From assembly GCA_035294305.1 (NCBI GenBank), contig DATGLD010000030.1, positions 310,001 to 374,000 of the forward strand: a stretch of DNA of 64,000 nt, read 5' to 3'. This document shows positions 16,299 through 25,256 of this stretch, in pieces. Made by a program: the position numbers and the translations under genes. This DNA is from DASRBN01 sp035294305. Its GTDB lineage: Bacteria > Chloroflexota > Ktedonobacteria > Ktedonobacterales > Ktedonobacteraceae. A model generated the notes under the pieces. That model did no database searches. It was given only the letters and a program-made list of their open reading frames with translations, and had not been told where the DNA came from. The number at the start of each line of letters is the position of its first letter. Within the stretch, counting starts at the first letter, position 1.

Positions 16299-18196
16299 CC
16301 CAAAGTATCGACCATCTCATCATCCAGCTTTTCGAGATCCTCGAAATTGCGGTTGTACAGGCGCGCGTAGAGGCCATCCAGGGCCAGTAGTTCTTGATGC
16401 GTGCCTCGTTCGACGATGCGGCCCTCGTTCAGCACCAGAATCTGGTCGGCGCGTTCGACGGTCGTGAGGCGGTGGGCCACGACAATGGTGGTGCGTCCCT
16501 GCATCAGGCGGTTGAGCGCGTCCTGAACCAGGGCCTCGGATTCGTTATCCAGCGAGGAGGTAGCTTCATCGAGTAAGAGGACGCGCGGGTTGTGCAGCAG
16601 GGCACGGGCGATGGCGATGCGCTGTCTCTGACCTGCCGAGAGCTTGACACCCCGCTCGCCTACCTTCGTTTGCATACCTTCAGGCAAATTGTCGATGAAG
16701 CCCATGGCATTAGCTGCCCTGGCTGCCGCGCGAATCTCCTCATCCGTAGCGTCGAGGCGGCCATAACGAATATTCTCGGCAATCGAATCGCCGAAGAGTA
16801 CCGGTTCCTGCGGCACGATGGCAACCTGCTCGCGCAAAGAGCGTACCAGCACCGAGCGAATATCATAGCCATCTATGCGAATTGTCCCATGTTGTATTTC
16901 ATATAGCCGTAATACAAGCGCCAATGTGGTTGTCTTGCCCGCCCCGCTTGGCCCGATCAGGGCAACGACCTGCCCTGGCTTTGCTTCGAAAGTGACATCG
17001 TGTAGTACCTGGACAGGAGTTGATGTCGCATGGTCTTGCTCATCCGCATTGCCGGCGGAATTCAAGAGTAGGGGATAGGTAAAGGATACCTTTTCAAAGG
17101 TAATATGGCCGCTGGCAGGGGGCAGAGGTGGCGCGGAAGCGTCATCGATGGCAAGTTCCACCGGCTCATCCATCAGGGCGAAGACGCGCTCCGAGGCTCC
17201 CATTGCGGCCTGAATCTGAGCATAGAGGCCGCTCAGTGATAGTAGTGGCCCTACCAGCATGAACAGGTAGAACAGGAATGCGATAAGGTCGCCGATGGTC
17301 AGGCGCCCGGCCAGCACTTCGCGCCCGCCCACCCACAGGACAATGGCGAGCGCGACAAAGCCGATGAACTGGTTGATCGGTCCTAGCAGGGATTGTGCTA
17401 CGGCACGGTTCAATGCCTTGCGCAAGGATTGCCCCATGCGCGTATTGAAGCGCTGTTCCTCGTAATCCTCGCGCGCGAACGCTTTGACGACACGCTGCGC
17501 GGAAAGCGCCTCTTCAAGCACGATTCCGGCATCGCCCAGGCCTTCCTGCACGCCTCTTGTCGTCGTGCGGATACGCCGTCCCAGAACGGAGAGAGCAAGA
17601 CCGGTCAGAGGCCCAACCACCAGGATTACCAGGCTGATGCGCCAGTTGATGAGTATGACAATAATGACGCTGCCAATCAGTGTTACCACCTGCGAAACAA
17701 TTGGCAGGATATTGTTGGTCAGCGAAGTTTGCAGAACCGTCACATCGTTCGTGACCCGGCTCATCAATTCTCCTGTGCGCCTATGGTCAAAGAAGCTCAT
17801 CGGCAGGCGCTGTAAATGCTTGAATAGTTTTGTGCGCAGATCGAATGAGAGCCGCTCTCCCAGTGAGGTAATGAGATAGCTCTGCACTGCTTCCAACAAC
17901 GATTGTACGAGAAAAACTCCCAGCAGCACCACGACCACTATGTTCAACAGCCGCTCGTTATGCTGTACCAGGATAGAATTCAGCAGCGTGCGAATGACGA
18001 GTGGAAAGAGCAATCCCAGGCCGGTCGTTATCACCAGCAGGAACGAGGCCGCGATTAATGCCCACCAGTACGGCCTCAAGAGGGACAGGATGCGGCGCAA
18101 CGGAACGTTGATTCTGGTTCTGGTCCTGTGCGAGGGAAACGACGTATTGGAAAGAGGGGCAGGCTCTTCCTGCCGTTCGCGGGTTGCTTCGGCCAC
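16295..18196 (-). CDS. ABC exporter, fused membrane and ATPase domains
   Basis: This is a 633-residue ABCB/MsbA-type half-transporter that should dimerise in the membrane and export lipids, drugs or peptides. Six membrane helices are followed by an ATPase domain with Walker A GPSGAGKTT, Q-loop QEP, signature LSAGQRQR, Walker B VLLLDEATS and the H-loop VAHRL. The GTG at 18196 is the chosen start because AAAGGA lies six bases upstream. The frame extends to a TTG at 18295 without a comparable site. No partner gene is adjacent, so a homodimer is likely. Confidence 0.92.
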   Translation of the reverse strand: MAEATRERQEEPAPLSNTSFPSHRTRTRINVPLRRILSLLRPYWWALIAASFLLVITTGLGLLFPLVIRTLLNSILVQHNERLLNIVVVVLLGVFLVQSLLEAVQSYLITSLGERLSFDLRTKLFKHLQRLPMSFFDHRRTGELMSRVTNDVTVLQTSLTNNILPIVSQVVTLIGSVIIVILINWRISLVILVVGPLTGLALSVLGRRIRTTTRGVQEGLGDAGIVLEEALSAQRVVKAFAREDYEEQRFNTRMGQSLRKALNRAVAQSLLGPINQFIGFVALAIVLWVGGREVLAGRLTIGDLIAFLFYLFMLVGPLLSLSGLYAQIQAAMGASERVFALMDEPVELAIDDASAPPLPPASGHITFEKVSFTYPLLLNSAGNADEQDHATSTPVQVLHDVTFEAKPGQVVALIGPSGAGKTTTLALVLRLYEIQHGTIRIDGYDIRSVLVRSLREQVAIVPQEPVLFGDSIAENIRYGRLDATDEEIRAAARAANAMGFIDNLPEGMQTKVGERGVKLSAGQRQRIAIARALLHNPRVLLLDEATSSLDNESEALVQDALNRLMQGRTTIVVAHRLTTVERADQILVLNEGRIVERGTHQELLALDGLYARLYNRNFEDLEKLDDEMVDTLG

Positions 18197-18465
18197 GGCT
18201 GGTCCTTTCGTTATGATGGCCTCTATCAAAAAAAGTAGTGCTTTCTTTCTTACGATGTAAGGCCCACCGGGGTTGCTAAAACTGGAGATTGACAAGAGAT
18301 TCAGAATCGTTTCTATGTTTTAAGGGCGCTTGAACTCTATGACGCCACAAATTTAGATTTTAGGGATACGCTTATCATTGCCTCAATGGAGCAGGAGCAT
18401 TCACAAATTCTTTACTCGTATGCAACTGGGTTTGATCGTATCAAAGGAATCGCACGGCAGGAATC

Positions 18466-19161
18466 CTAATCGTCGCACCCATCCTCGCCACAACAGCACA
18501 CCTCCCCCGTTCGCGCTTCATGCAGCGCCTCGCGTCCCTCGCGCACAATGAAGTAGACCAGGACAAGCGCGGCCAGAGCGTCGGCCCACCATAGGCCGAA
18601 GAACGCATTGAGCAGCAAACCGGCTAACAGCGTAAAGGACATGTAGGCGCAGGTGATGCTGCACATGGCGTCAGCTTTGAGGGCCGCACTGTTGATATGC
18701 TTCGCCACGCGCAGTTTCCCTTGCCAGAGCAACGGCATGATGATGGCGGCTGCGCCGGCCAGGCCAGTGCCCCACCAGGAGACCTGGGGCCGGCTTTGCG
18801 TGAATAGCGCAAATGCGCTGCTGGCGACAATGTAGAGGGCGAGTGCGAAGAGCGCGAAGGAGGTGATCCAGGCGGCACGGCGCTCTGCATGTTCGATGGC
18901 TTCGGTCGAGCCGCCGCGCTGCTCAACCAGCAGGCGCCATAACAGGACGCTACCAGCGAGGAGTTCGATGATGCTATCGAGGCCAAACCCTTCCAGAGAG
19001 ACGCTATGTGCTAGAAAGCCTGCTGTGATGGCGATGCCGGCCTCGATAACCATCCAGGAGAGGGAGATCAATTCGATCCGGATGCCGAGTCGCACCTGGC
19101 CCGCGTATCCTAGAGCTTGTAATTGCGTGTTATCGGAAGCTGCTGGCGCCTGCTGGACCAT
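18466..19161 (-). CDS. CDF-like cation efflux protein with Cys-rich tail
   Basis: This is a 231-residue membrane protein resembling the transmembrane part of cation diffusion facilitators. It has about five or six hydrophobic helices, an acidic/His pattern (SVSLEGFGLDSIIE, and HINSAALKADAMCS in a later helix), and a metal-binding-looking C-terminus CCCGEDGCDD. It lacks the long cytoplasmic CDF domain of its neighbour. The ATG at 19161 overlaps the upstream stop by one base (TAATG), so translation is coupled to the CzcD-like gene. It probably moves a divalent metal; which one is unknown. Confidence 0.8.
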   Translation of the reverse strand: MVQQAPAASDNTQLQALGYAGQVRLGIRIELISLSWMVIEAGIAITAGFLAHSVSLEGFGLDSIIELLAGSVLLWRLLVEQRGGSTEAIEHAERRAAWITSFALFALALYIVASSAFALFTQSRPQVSWWGTGLAGAAAIIMPLLWQGKLRVAKHINSAALKADAMCSITCAYMSFTLLAGLLLNAFFGLWWADALAALVLVYFIVREGREALHEARTGEVCCCGEDGCDD

Positions 19162-20195
19162 TACGAAGCCTCTTTCTGTTGCCGGAGAGGCCGCGAGGAG
19201 ATGCTCTGCTGTGCCTCTGCATCGTGTGAATGGCCATTGCACCTGTCTTTTGCCGCCTCCATGTGGCAATAGAGTCCATCCATTTCGCAGCATTTCCCCT
19301 CATGGTCATCGCATTCGAACTGAATCGTGGTATGCGTGATGTGATATTTTTCGCTCAGCATATTGTTCAGGGATTGCAGGATGGGAGCGCTACCGCTGGG
19401 CGGCAAATCCTTGATGAGGGCATGGCACGAGAGCGCGTTCATATTGTTGGTGATGCTCCATACATGCAGATCATGCACATCCTTCACGCCATCGATATTC
19501 ACCATGTCATCGACCAGGTCCGGCATGCAGATATTCTTTGGCACCGACTCCATCAGAATATCGATGGTTTCGCGTAAGATGTGCCAGGCTCCTATACCGA
19601 TCAACGCGGCGATGCCAACCGACAGGATAGGGTCAACAATCGTCCAACCGGTTAGAAGAATAATGATACCCGCCACAATAACGCCTGCCGAAGCCCCCAC
19701 GTCGCCAAAGACGTGCAGGGCAGCGGCACGAGCATTCAGGTTATCGCTCTCTTTACGCAGGCCAAAGCCAATGAAGAGATTGACGGCGATGCCGAGGCCG
19801 GCGGCAAGAAACATAATCAGGGGTTGGACAGGCTCAGGATGCTGGAAGCGCTGGATGGCTTCCCACAAGATGGCGAGCGCGATGACGATGAGCGTCATGG
19901 CATTGACGAAAGCCGCGAGAATGCCGACGCGGTGATAGCCAAACGTTTTGCGCGCGTTGGCAGGGCGTTCCGCCTGTACCGTGGCAAACCAGGCCAGGCC
20001 GAGCGCGAAGATGTCGGTAACGACGTGACCGGCATCAGAGAGCAGAGCCAGCGAATTGGCGAAAAAGCCCCCAATTAACTCAGCCGCCAGTATCAGAATG
20101 GTCAGGAAAAAGGCTATGCGCAATGTCTGCCTGGCCATGCCATGCGCATGGTCATGAGCGTGATTATGTCCAGCATGCTCGTTCATGCTGCTCAT
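19161..20195 (-). CDS. czcD: CzcD/ZitB-type cation efflux protein
   Basis: This is a 344-residue cation diffusion facilitator that should export Zn/Cd/Co by proton exchange at the cytoplasmic membrane. It has a His-rich N-terminus (HAGHNHAHDHAHG), the zinc-site motif SDAGHVVTD in helix 2, a second ligand helix (NARAAALHVFGDVGASAGV), and a C-terminal cytoplasmic domain with VHDLHVWSI. A further His/Cys-rich tail (CNGHSHDAE) follows. The start at 20195 overlaps the stop of the CadC-like regulator (ATGA). Confidence 0.93.
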   Translation of the reverse strand: MSSMNEHAGHNHAHDHAHGMARQTLRIAFFLTILILAAELIGGFFANSLALLSDAGHVVTDIFALGLAWFATVQAERPANARKTFGYHRVGILAAFVNAMTLIVIALAILWEAIQRFQHPEPVQPLIMFLAAGLGIAVNLFIGFGLRKESDNLNARAAALHVFGDVGASAGVIVAGIIILLTGWTIVDPILSVGIAALIGIGAWHILRETIDILMESVPKNICMPDLVDDMVNIDGVKDVHDLHVWSITNNMNALSCHALIKDLPPSGSAPILQSLNNMLSEKYHITHTTIQFECDDHEGKCCEMDGLYCHMEAAKDRCNGHSHDAEAQQSISSRPLRQQKEAS

Positions 20196-20638
20196 ATTAT
20201 CACCGCCTCTCCCTTCGCGCGGGCGGCCGATTCACTGGTATGAGACAGGCCCAATTCGAACAACTGGCGAATATGGTCATCGACCAGCCGGTAATAGACT
20301 ACACGGCCGACTTTGCGCATGGCAACAATATGGTGGCTGCGCAAGACGCGCAGTTGATGCGAGATAGTTGTGTCATCGCGGCCCAGCCCCGTAGCGAGGT
20401 CGCACACACATAATTCACCGGTAGGCGAGCTCAATAAGGCATAGACCACCTGCAGGCGTGTGGGATCACTCAACACCGCGAAGAGGGATGCGACCCGCAT
20501 AGCAGTACCGGTTGGCAGTAGATTGCGCCGCACCGCCACGACATGTTCAGGGTGTATGCAGCGGTCCTGGCACACATCTTCATGTTCATTATCAGAAGCC
20601 GAGACCTCAATAGGAAGCTCTAAAGGCCGGGATGTCAT
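20192..20638 (-). CDS. cadC: ArsR/SmtB-family metal sensor, CadC-like
   Basis: This is a 148-residue winged-helix repressor that releases DNA on binding metal. The CadC-type thiolate site is complete by pattern: Cys23 and Cys27 in the N-terminal arm (CQDRC) and Cys77/Cys79 in ELCVCDL. These match the C-x3-C plus C-x-C arrangement known from plasmid CadC, which senses Cd, Pb and Zn. The helix-turn-helix DDTTISHQLRVLRSHHIV follows. It heads a three-gene operon with the two CDF genes, joined by 4-base and 1-base overlaps. Confidence 0.92.
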   Translation of the reverse strand: MTSRPLELPIEVSASDNEHEDVCQDRCIHPEHVVAVRRNLLPTGTAMRVASLFAVLSDPTRLQVVYALLSSPTGELCVCDLATGLGRDDTTISHQLRVLRSHHIVAMRKVGRVVYYRLVDDHIRQLFELGLSHTSESAARAKGEAVII

Positions 20639-20659
20639 ATTTCCTCATTCATCCATTCT

Positions 20660-20679
20660 ATGAATATCTGTACATTCAT
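20660..20679. promoter_or_regulatory. SmtB/ArsR-type operator of the metal operon
   Basis: ATGAAT ATCTGTAC ATTCAT is an imperfect 20-base inverted repeat of the TGAAxx...xxTTCA kind used by ArsR/SmtB repressors. It lies between the promoter (20697-20725) and the cadC start (20638), where repressor binding would block transcription. Confidence 0.7.
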
Positions 20680-20696
20680 GCAACTATTCTAATTGT

Positions 20697-20725
20697 AATA
20701 TAGCATTTTGGCGCTGCCTTTGCAA
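20697..20725 (-). promoter_or_regulatory. Promoter of the cadC-czcD operon
   Basis: On the minus strand TTGCAA (20725-20720) and TATATT (20702-20697) are separated by exactly 17 bases. The ArsR-type operator lies just downstream. Confidence 0.65.
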
Positions 20726-20905
20726 GGATTACCTGAACAGGTACATGGCCCCAGGCTCGGTAAAGAAGAGCGTGCAAACGTGGGATGCTCTCAGTGTGGG
20801 TCTCTATACTTCTCGTGGATGGCCGCCGTCTCCCAGGAGGCGATGTTTCTGGAGGAATGCCGGTTGTACAGATATTGCAAGTATAGCCTGATTTAAAAGA
20901 CACGA
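20726..20905. other. Intergenic region between metal operon and histidine kinase
   Basis: This stretch separates two divergent promoters. Short open frames exist, but none has a ribosome binding site or recognisable product. I see no gene in it. Confidence 0.5.
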
Positions 20906-20934
20906 TTGCATCGAATCATCGCCGGTGATACACT
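20906..20934 (+). promoter_or_regulatory. Promoter abutting the histidine kinase start codon
   Basis: TTGCAT (20906-20911) and TACACT (20929-20934) are spaced by 17 bases, with an extended TG before the -10 element. The GTG start codon follows after only 5 bases, which predicts a leaderless mRNA. Confidence 0.55.
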
Positions 20935-20939
20935 AAAGC

Positions 20940-22910
20940 GTGTCTATTTCAACTCAACTCGCGACTACAACCAATATCTGGTGGCGACAGCTACGGCTGC
21001 GCCTGGCTATACTCTATCTGATCGCTGCCTGCCTTCTGCTGGTATTAAGCGCGATGGGGCACGCGCGCATATTGAGCCAGAACGGAGAGACCTTTGGCGG
21101 GTTTTTCTGGGGCATCGATACAGATGGGCAGGTTGATATTGTCTCCGTTCCATTGCAACTTCCCCTGCTAGATGCTTCGCCCGCCTCCCTTACGGGTACC
21201 GATCATCTTGTGGGAGTCAATGGCAAGAATATTTCCGCCTTATCTGATGTTTATGCGCACACACAGCCGGGTAAGCCGATTACGTATACTGTCGAACAGA
21301 ATGGCAAACTGGTTCAGTTTACCAGGCCAGCCGTGACCTTTACCTGGCAGATGTGGCTGCAGAATTATGGCCTGGCGCTCTTTGCGGGCATCAGCTGGCT
21401 CGTGGTAGGTGGCCTCCTGCTGGCCACAGCGAAGGAATGGACGGGAGCAGTCGAGGGTATCACATTATTACCTCCTGCCATGCTCTTCTTGCTCTACAGC
21501 CATTGGGGCAATGTGCAGCAGGCATATGCGCCAGATGCCGTTTTCCAGTTATTGTGGGCGCCATCGTTCGCGCTGCTGGGGGCGGCGTTCATTCACCTGA
21601 GCCTGACATACCGGCCGGAGGCTTTGAGTAGCCATCGCAGGCCCAGCCTCAAAATTGATGGCCTGCCCTACCTGCCATTAATAGCTCTTGTTGCATACGA
21701 TCTCGGTACATATTTCATTCGGGGCAGCGTGCCAACCCGCGTTCAATTCATCATTACGCTCAGTTACGCGGTGCTTGGGGGAGGGTTGAGCCTCATCATT
21801 GGAATCTGGTCGCTGGTGCGTACCAGCCATTTGCTGCCTCGGACAAACATTCCAGAAAATGTTCGTCGCCGCCTCGGTGACCTCTTGACATTGTGGATTG
21901 GCGGAGTCGGATTGGGCTTCTGCCTGGGTATCCTGCCTATTCTGCTCACGGGTAAGCCCCTATTGCCGCTGGAAATCTTCTATGTGCTGGCCACCGTCTA
22001 TCCCTTGATCCTCTGGTATGCCATACGCGCGCTGCGTTTGATCGAACGCCTGGAAATGACGCTCGCGCAGCGTGAGGAAGCCTTGCGTGAGCAACACAAA
22101 ACAGAGGTTGAACTGCGCCAGGCGAATATGGAGCTACAACGCGCAACCTCGCTATTGCTGCATGCCGATGCGCACCTGCGCTCGCTGCTCTCTCAACGCA
22201 TACACGATCAACCCAAGCAGCAGGCTCTGCGCATCCGCTCGCTGTTAGGACATTGGCAGCACAAATTGAAGGTGGAAGCGGAGCGTGATCCCTATGTGAA
22301 AAGCCTGGTGCAGCCTGTCATCGAGGCGCTGGGGAAGGTGCGCAAGATTAGCGAGGAGCTGGAAGGCGACCTGCGCGGATTACAATTGCTGGTGGAAGAC
22401 GCGTACCAGCGCCGCAGTTTAGGTTTGAAATTGCACCTGGAGAAGCTGATTCGCGAAGACCTGCCCTCGCTGCATCCTGAATCGCAGTTGAAAGTGCAGT
22501 CAGACCTGTGGGCACTGGACGAGTTGAACGCGGACTTTGAGCAGACCGCCGAGGGAGAAAAGATCGCCGAGGCTATCTCGTATACGGTGACGCAGGCGCT
22601 GCTTAACGTATATAATCACGCCGGGGCAAGCTACGCGACCGTGCGCACAGTACGCTCTCAGGATGCCCTTGAGGTATATATTATCGATGATGGGCGCGGC
22701 TTCGATACAAGCGCGATTTCCCCTGAGAAAACAAGCCTGTTCAAGGCGCAATTAAAGGCGCGCGAGGCGGGTGGCACGCTTCTTATTCGCTCCATCCCTC
22801 GCCCGCAGGCGCAGCACGGCACGACGGTTATCCTGCGTTTGCCTTTAAGGGAGGTTGAGCGCTCGAAACTTTCCGGGTCCTTGTCGCCATCGATGGTAGA
22901 AGAGCGGTGA
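20940..22910 (+). CDS. ComP-like sensor histidine kinase with PDZ-like domain
   Basis: This is a 656-residue membrane sensor kinase. An N-terminal helix is followed by an extracytoplasmic PDZ-like segment (LTGTDHLVGVNGKNISALSDVY) and six to seven more hydrophobic helices to about residue 370. A coiled region, a HisKA_3-like phosphoacceptor segment (LSQRIHDQPKQQALRIRSL) and an ATPase domain (ALLNVYNHAGAS, IIDDGRGFD) complete it. The layout matches ComP/DesK-type kinases. The HDQP motif departs from the usual HD.(L/V).Q. The GTG start at 20940 has no good ribosome binding site but a promoter just before it. Its stop lies 2 bases from the convergent response regulator. Confidence 0.85.
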   Translation: MSISTQLATTTNIWWRQLRLRLAILYLIAACLLLVLSAMGHARILSQNGETFGGFFWGIDTDGQVDIVSVPLQLPLLDASPASLTGTDHLVGVNGKNISALSDVYAHTQPGKPITYTVEQNGKLVQFTRPAVTFTWQMWLQNYGLALFAGISWLVVGGLLLATAKEWTGAVEGITLLPPAMLFLLYSHWGNVQQAYAPDAVFQLLWAPSFALLGAAFIHLSLTYRPEALSSHRRPSLKIDGLPYLPLIALVAYDLGTYFIRGSVPTRVQFIITLSYAVLGGGLSLIIGIWSLVRTSHLLPRTNIPENVRRRLGDLLTLWIGGVGLGFCLGILPILLTGKPLLPLEIFYVLATVYPLILWYAIRALRLIERLEMTLAQREEALREQHKTEVELRQANMELQRATSLLLHADAHLRSLLSQRIHDQPKQQALRIRSLLGHWQHKLKVEAERDPYVKSLVQPVIEALGKVRKISEELEGDLRGLQLLVEDAYQRRSLGLKLHLEKLIREDLPSLHPESQLKVQSDLWALDELNADFEQTAEGEKIAEAISYTVTQALLNVYNHAGASYATVRTVRSQDALEVYIIDDGRGFDTSAISPEKTSLFKAQLKAREAGGTLLIRSIPRPQAQHGTTVILRLPLREVERSKLSGSLSPSMVEER

Positions 22911-22912
22911 GA

Positions 22913-23668
22913 TTACTCTGGTCGCAACCCTGCGTACGCCTCGTATGCGTGAGCAAGAAGCACTCTTCTGCCAGGATCGCTGGGCGCGCCATCGATGGCG
23001 AAGAAGTTATAGAGTTCGCTGACCAGGTTCTCAAGTGGCCCCATATTTGGTTTTCCCTTGCTGTTGAGAAAGCCCATACGCAGCGCGATTTCGTCATTGC
23101 TCAGCCCTGTGGCGATGAGTGAGGCGCATTCTTCCTGGCGCGGCGTCAGGCGCTGGCCACGCAGCTTTTTCAGCAGGTAATTGAGCACTTCTGGATCGAT
23201 GAATGTCTCGTGACGACGCACCACGATACTAGCGATATGCTCGAGGTAGTCAGGCTCCATATTGCTGAAGAGCGCGTAGCCATGCAGTCCCTGCTGTTTG
23301 CCGCCCGCGCGCTTTGGCGTGCCGCGCCTGGTATATTCGCGCCGGAAAACCTCAGCCGCCAGCGTCCAACTCGGGTCCTGCGTGTAGATGACAACACGTA
23401 GCCCGGAGGCACTCTCCAGCAGAGCGCGTCCCAATTCCACGCCGTTCTCAAGACCCAGTCGCAGGTCGGAGAGCACCAGCCAGCCGCTCAACGCAGGATT
23501 GCGAGAATTTTCCTTGCTGGCAGTCTCGACCAGTTGCATGGCGCTGGCAGCGTTACCTGCCTGGGCATGCAGGCGTAATTGTGGCGTCTCTGCCACAAAA
23601 TCGCACACCCCACGTCGCTTGACGGGCGTATCATCAATGACTATGACAGGAATATCATTGTCTTGCAT
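22913..23668 (-). CDS. NarL/LuxR-like response regulator
   Basis: This is a 251-residue regulator with an N-terminal receiver domain (acidic pair Asp12/Asp13, phosphoacceptor Asp68 in LVLSDLRLG) and a C-terminal LuxR-like helix-turn-helix (LTPRQEECASLIATGLSNDEIALRMGF). The recognition-helix area carries an unusual insertion (NSKGKPNMGPLENLVSEL), so DNA binding may differ from the family norm. It faces the kinase gene tail to tail, two bases apart, and is its likely partner. The start codon lies seven bases after a -10 element. Confidence 0.82.
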   Translation of the reverse strand: MQDNDIPVIVIDDTPVKRRGVCDFVAETPQLRLHAQAGNAASAMQLVETASKENSRNPALSGWLVLSDLRLGLENGVELGRALLESASGLRVVIYTQDPSWTLAAEVFRREYTRRGTPKRAGGKQQGLHGYALFSNMEPDYLEHIASIVVRRHETFIDPEVLNYLLKKLRGQRLTPRQEECASLIATGLSNDEIALRMGFLNSKGKPNMGPLENLVSELYNFFAIDGAPSDPGRRVLLAHAYEAYAGLRPE

Positions 23669-23675
23669 AATTGAT

Positions 23676-23704
23676 AGTATATCACGGCTCTCCTAACCTG
23701 CCAC
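23676..23704 (-). promoter_or_regulatory. Promoter abutting the response regulator start codon
   Basis: On the minus strand TATACT (23681-23676) carries an extended TGA, and GTGGCA lies 17 bases upstream inside the end of the EamA gene. Seven bases separate the -10 from ATG, so the mRNA would be leaderless. Confidence 0.45.
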
Positions 23705-24559
23705 AGCTATCACGAGAATACCCGCGAAAATAAAAGCGGCTCCGATCACACGTATCACTCCAAACTCTTCTCCCAGCAAGCGCCATCCTAGAAAAGCTCC
23801 AATGACCACACTGACCTCGCGAACAGAACCAGCATAGCTCACCTGCGAAATTGAATAAGCCAGCAATACGAGCATATAGCTCAAGAGGCTCAGGATGCCC
23901 ACCAGGATGATGCGCGGCCAGTTTGCCCGCCATTCCGCGATAACGGCCTGCCCCCCATAACGCACTACTACAGTTGGAGCAATAAGAAAGCTCGTCAGTC
24001 CCATCACCAGCACGGTGTAAGGCAGCGGCGCAACCTGCTGGACTGCCGCTCCGTCGATAGCCGAATAGATAGAGATGCAGCAGGCAACGCCGAGCGCAAG
24101 GATGAGCGCGCTGCTGCTCAGTGCTGATCCCTTTCGCAATGAGTGTAATGTCCACCACGATTTGCCACCCACAATGATCAGACCGCACACCAGGATACCT
24201 ATGCCGATCAAGCCATACAGGCGCGGTCGCTCCCCAAGAAACAGGACGGCCAAGACGGTCAGCAATACAGGCGCGGTACCACGTGCCATGGGATAGACAA
24301 GCGAGAAATCGCCGTTCGCATAGGCCCGTATCAGCACGACAAAGTAGGTGGACTCAAAAATGGCGCTGGAGATAACATAGGGCCATATGCGTAGGGGAAA
24401 GGATATGACCTGCGCAAGCAAGGGCGCGAAGCAGATCGCCCCAACCAGCAGCGCGCACGCCGTGAAAATCTGCTTTTCCCTGGCACGCTTGACCAGCAGA
24501 TTCCACGTCGCGTGCAATACAGCCGCTGTGAGCAATAGACCTAATGCTGCTGGAGGCAT
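23693..24559 (-). CDS. EamA/DMT family transporter
   Basis: This is a 288-residue drug/metabolite transporter-type permease with ten predicted hydrophobic helices in two EamA halves (ALGLLLTAAVLHATWNLLVKR ... starting the first, ALILALGVACCISIYSAIDG starting the second). Family members export or import small metabolites; the substrate is unknown. The second half ends LLGEEFGVIRVIGAAFIFAGILVI, which is typical. It ends 24 bases before the response regulator start on the same strand. Confidence 0.88.
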   Translation of the reverse strand: MPPAALGLLLTAAVLHATWNLLVKRAREKQIFTACALLVGAICFAPLLAQVISFPLRIWPYVISSAIFESTYFVVLIRAYANGDFSLVYPMARGTAPVLLTVLAVLFLGERPRLYGLIGIGILVCGLIIVGGKSWWTLHSLRKGSALSSSALILALGVACCISIYSAIDGAAVQQVAPLPYTVLVMGLTSFLIAPTVVVRYGGQAVIAEWRANWPRIILVGILSLLSYMLVLLAYSISQVSYAGSVREVSVVIGAFLGWRLLGEEFGVIRVIGAAFIFAGILVIAVAG

Positions 24560-24725
24560 AAAATTTCCCGTTCCATGTTTTAGTAGGAACCATCGTTAAC
24601 CATCAGTAACTACTTTAACATCATCACGGGTCATTGGGGAATAGGTTCTCTTCTAGCATTTGCCCCCTCCAACGTGGTACAGTAAGAAGAGAGATACATT
24701 CAGCCAGACTAGCAAGGAGCACATC

Positions 24726-25244
24726 GTGGCCGGAAAATTCAATCGTGGCAATCAGAATCGTAGAAAGGCCCCTATTCTTGGGCAGAGCCACAGCCTCTCT
24801 GACCTGGAAGGGCAGATGATCCAGCAGATGATTCGCGAGCAGCAGAACTCGGCACGTGAACTATATATTCCTCAAGAAGACCTGGCGCAGGAGGCGACTA
24901 CACACATGACTCCCGAAGCCGAACAGGTAGTCGCGGATAGCCGCGTACGCGTCATCTTGTCGATGTTCAATCGTGATTATCTCTATGGTCAGGGGCGTTT
25001 CGACGAATACCAGGGCGGCCTGCTGCTGAAGTGGGGTGATGGTTATTCGCGCAAACATATCTGGGTCAGCGTGGAGGATGGCAACCTGCTCTTCGAGACC
25101 AGTCACGCCCGAAAATGCAACAAACCCTACTGTACCGGTACGCACCACGTATTGACGCGCGACCTCTATACCAATATCGATATCGTTAACGAAGAACTGG
25201 GCGAGCTATTCCGCCGGCCAGTTCACGAATCGCCGGAAGATTAG
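24726..25244 (+). CDS. Conserved-looking hypothetical protein
   Basis: This is a 172-residue soluble protein I do not recognise. The N-terminus is basic (GKFNRGNQNRRKAP), a helical middle follows (DLEGQMIQQMIREQQNSAREL), and the C-terminal half has a compact domain with RVRVILSMFNRDYLYGQGRF, WVSVEDGNLLFETSHARKCN and CTGTHHVL. The GTG at 24726 is chosen because AAGGAG lies six bases upstream. It is followed 12 bases later by the degenerate receiver protein, so the two are probably one operon. Confidence 0.68.
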   Translation: MAGKFNRGNQNRRKAPILGQSHSLSDLEGQMIQQMIREQQNSARELYIPQEDLAQEATTHMTPEAEQVVADSRVRVILSMFNRDYLYGQGRFDEYQGGLLLKWGDGYSRKHIWVSVEDGNLLFETSHARKCNKPYCTGTHHVLTRDLYTNIDIVNEELGELFRRPVHESPED

Positions 25245-25256
25245 GGCCAGGCAGCT

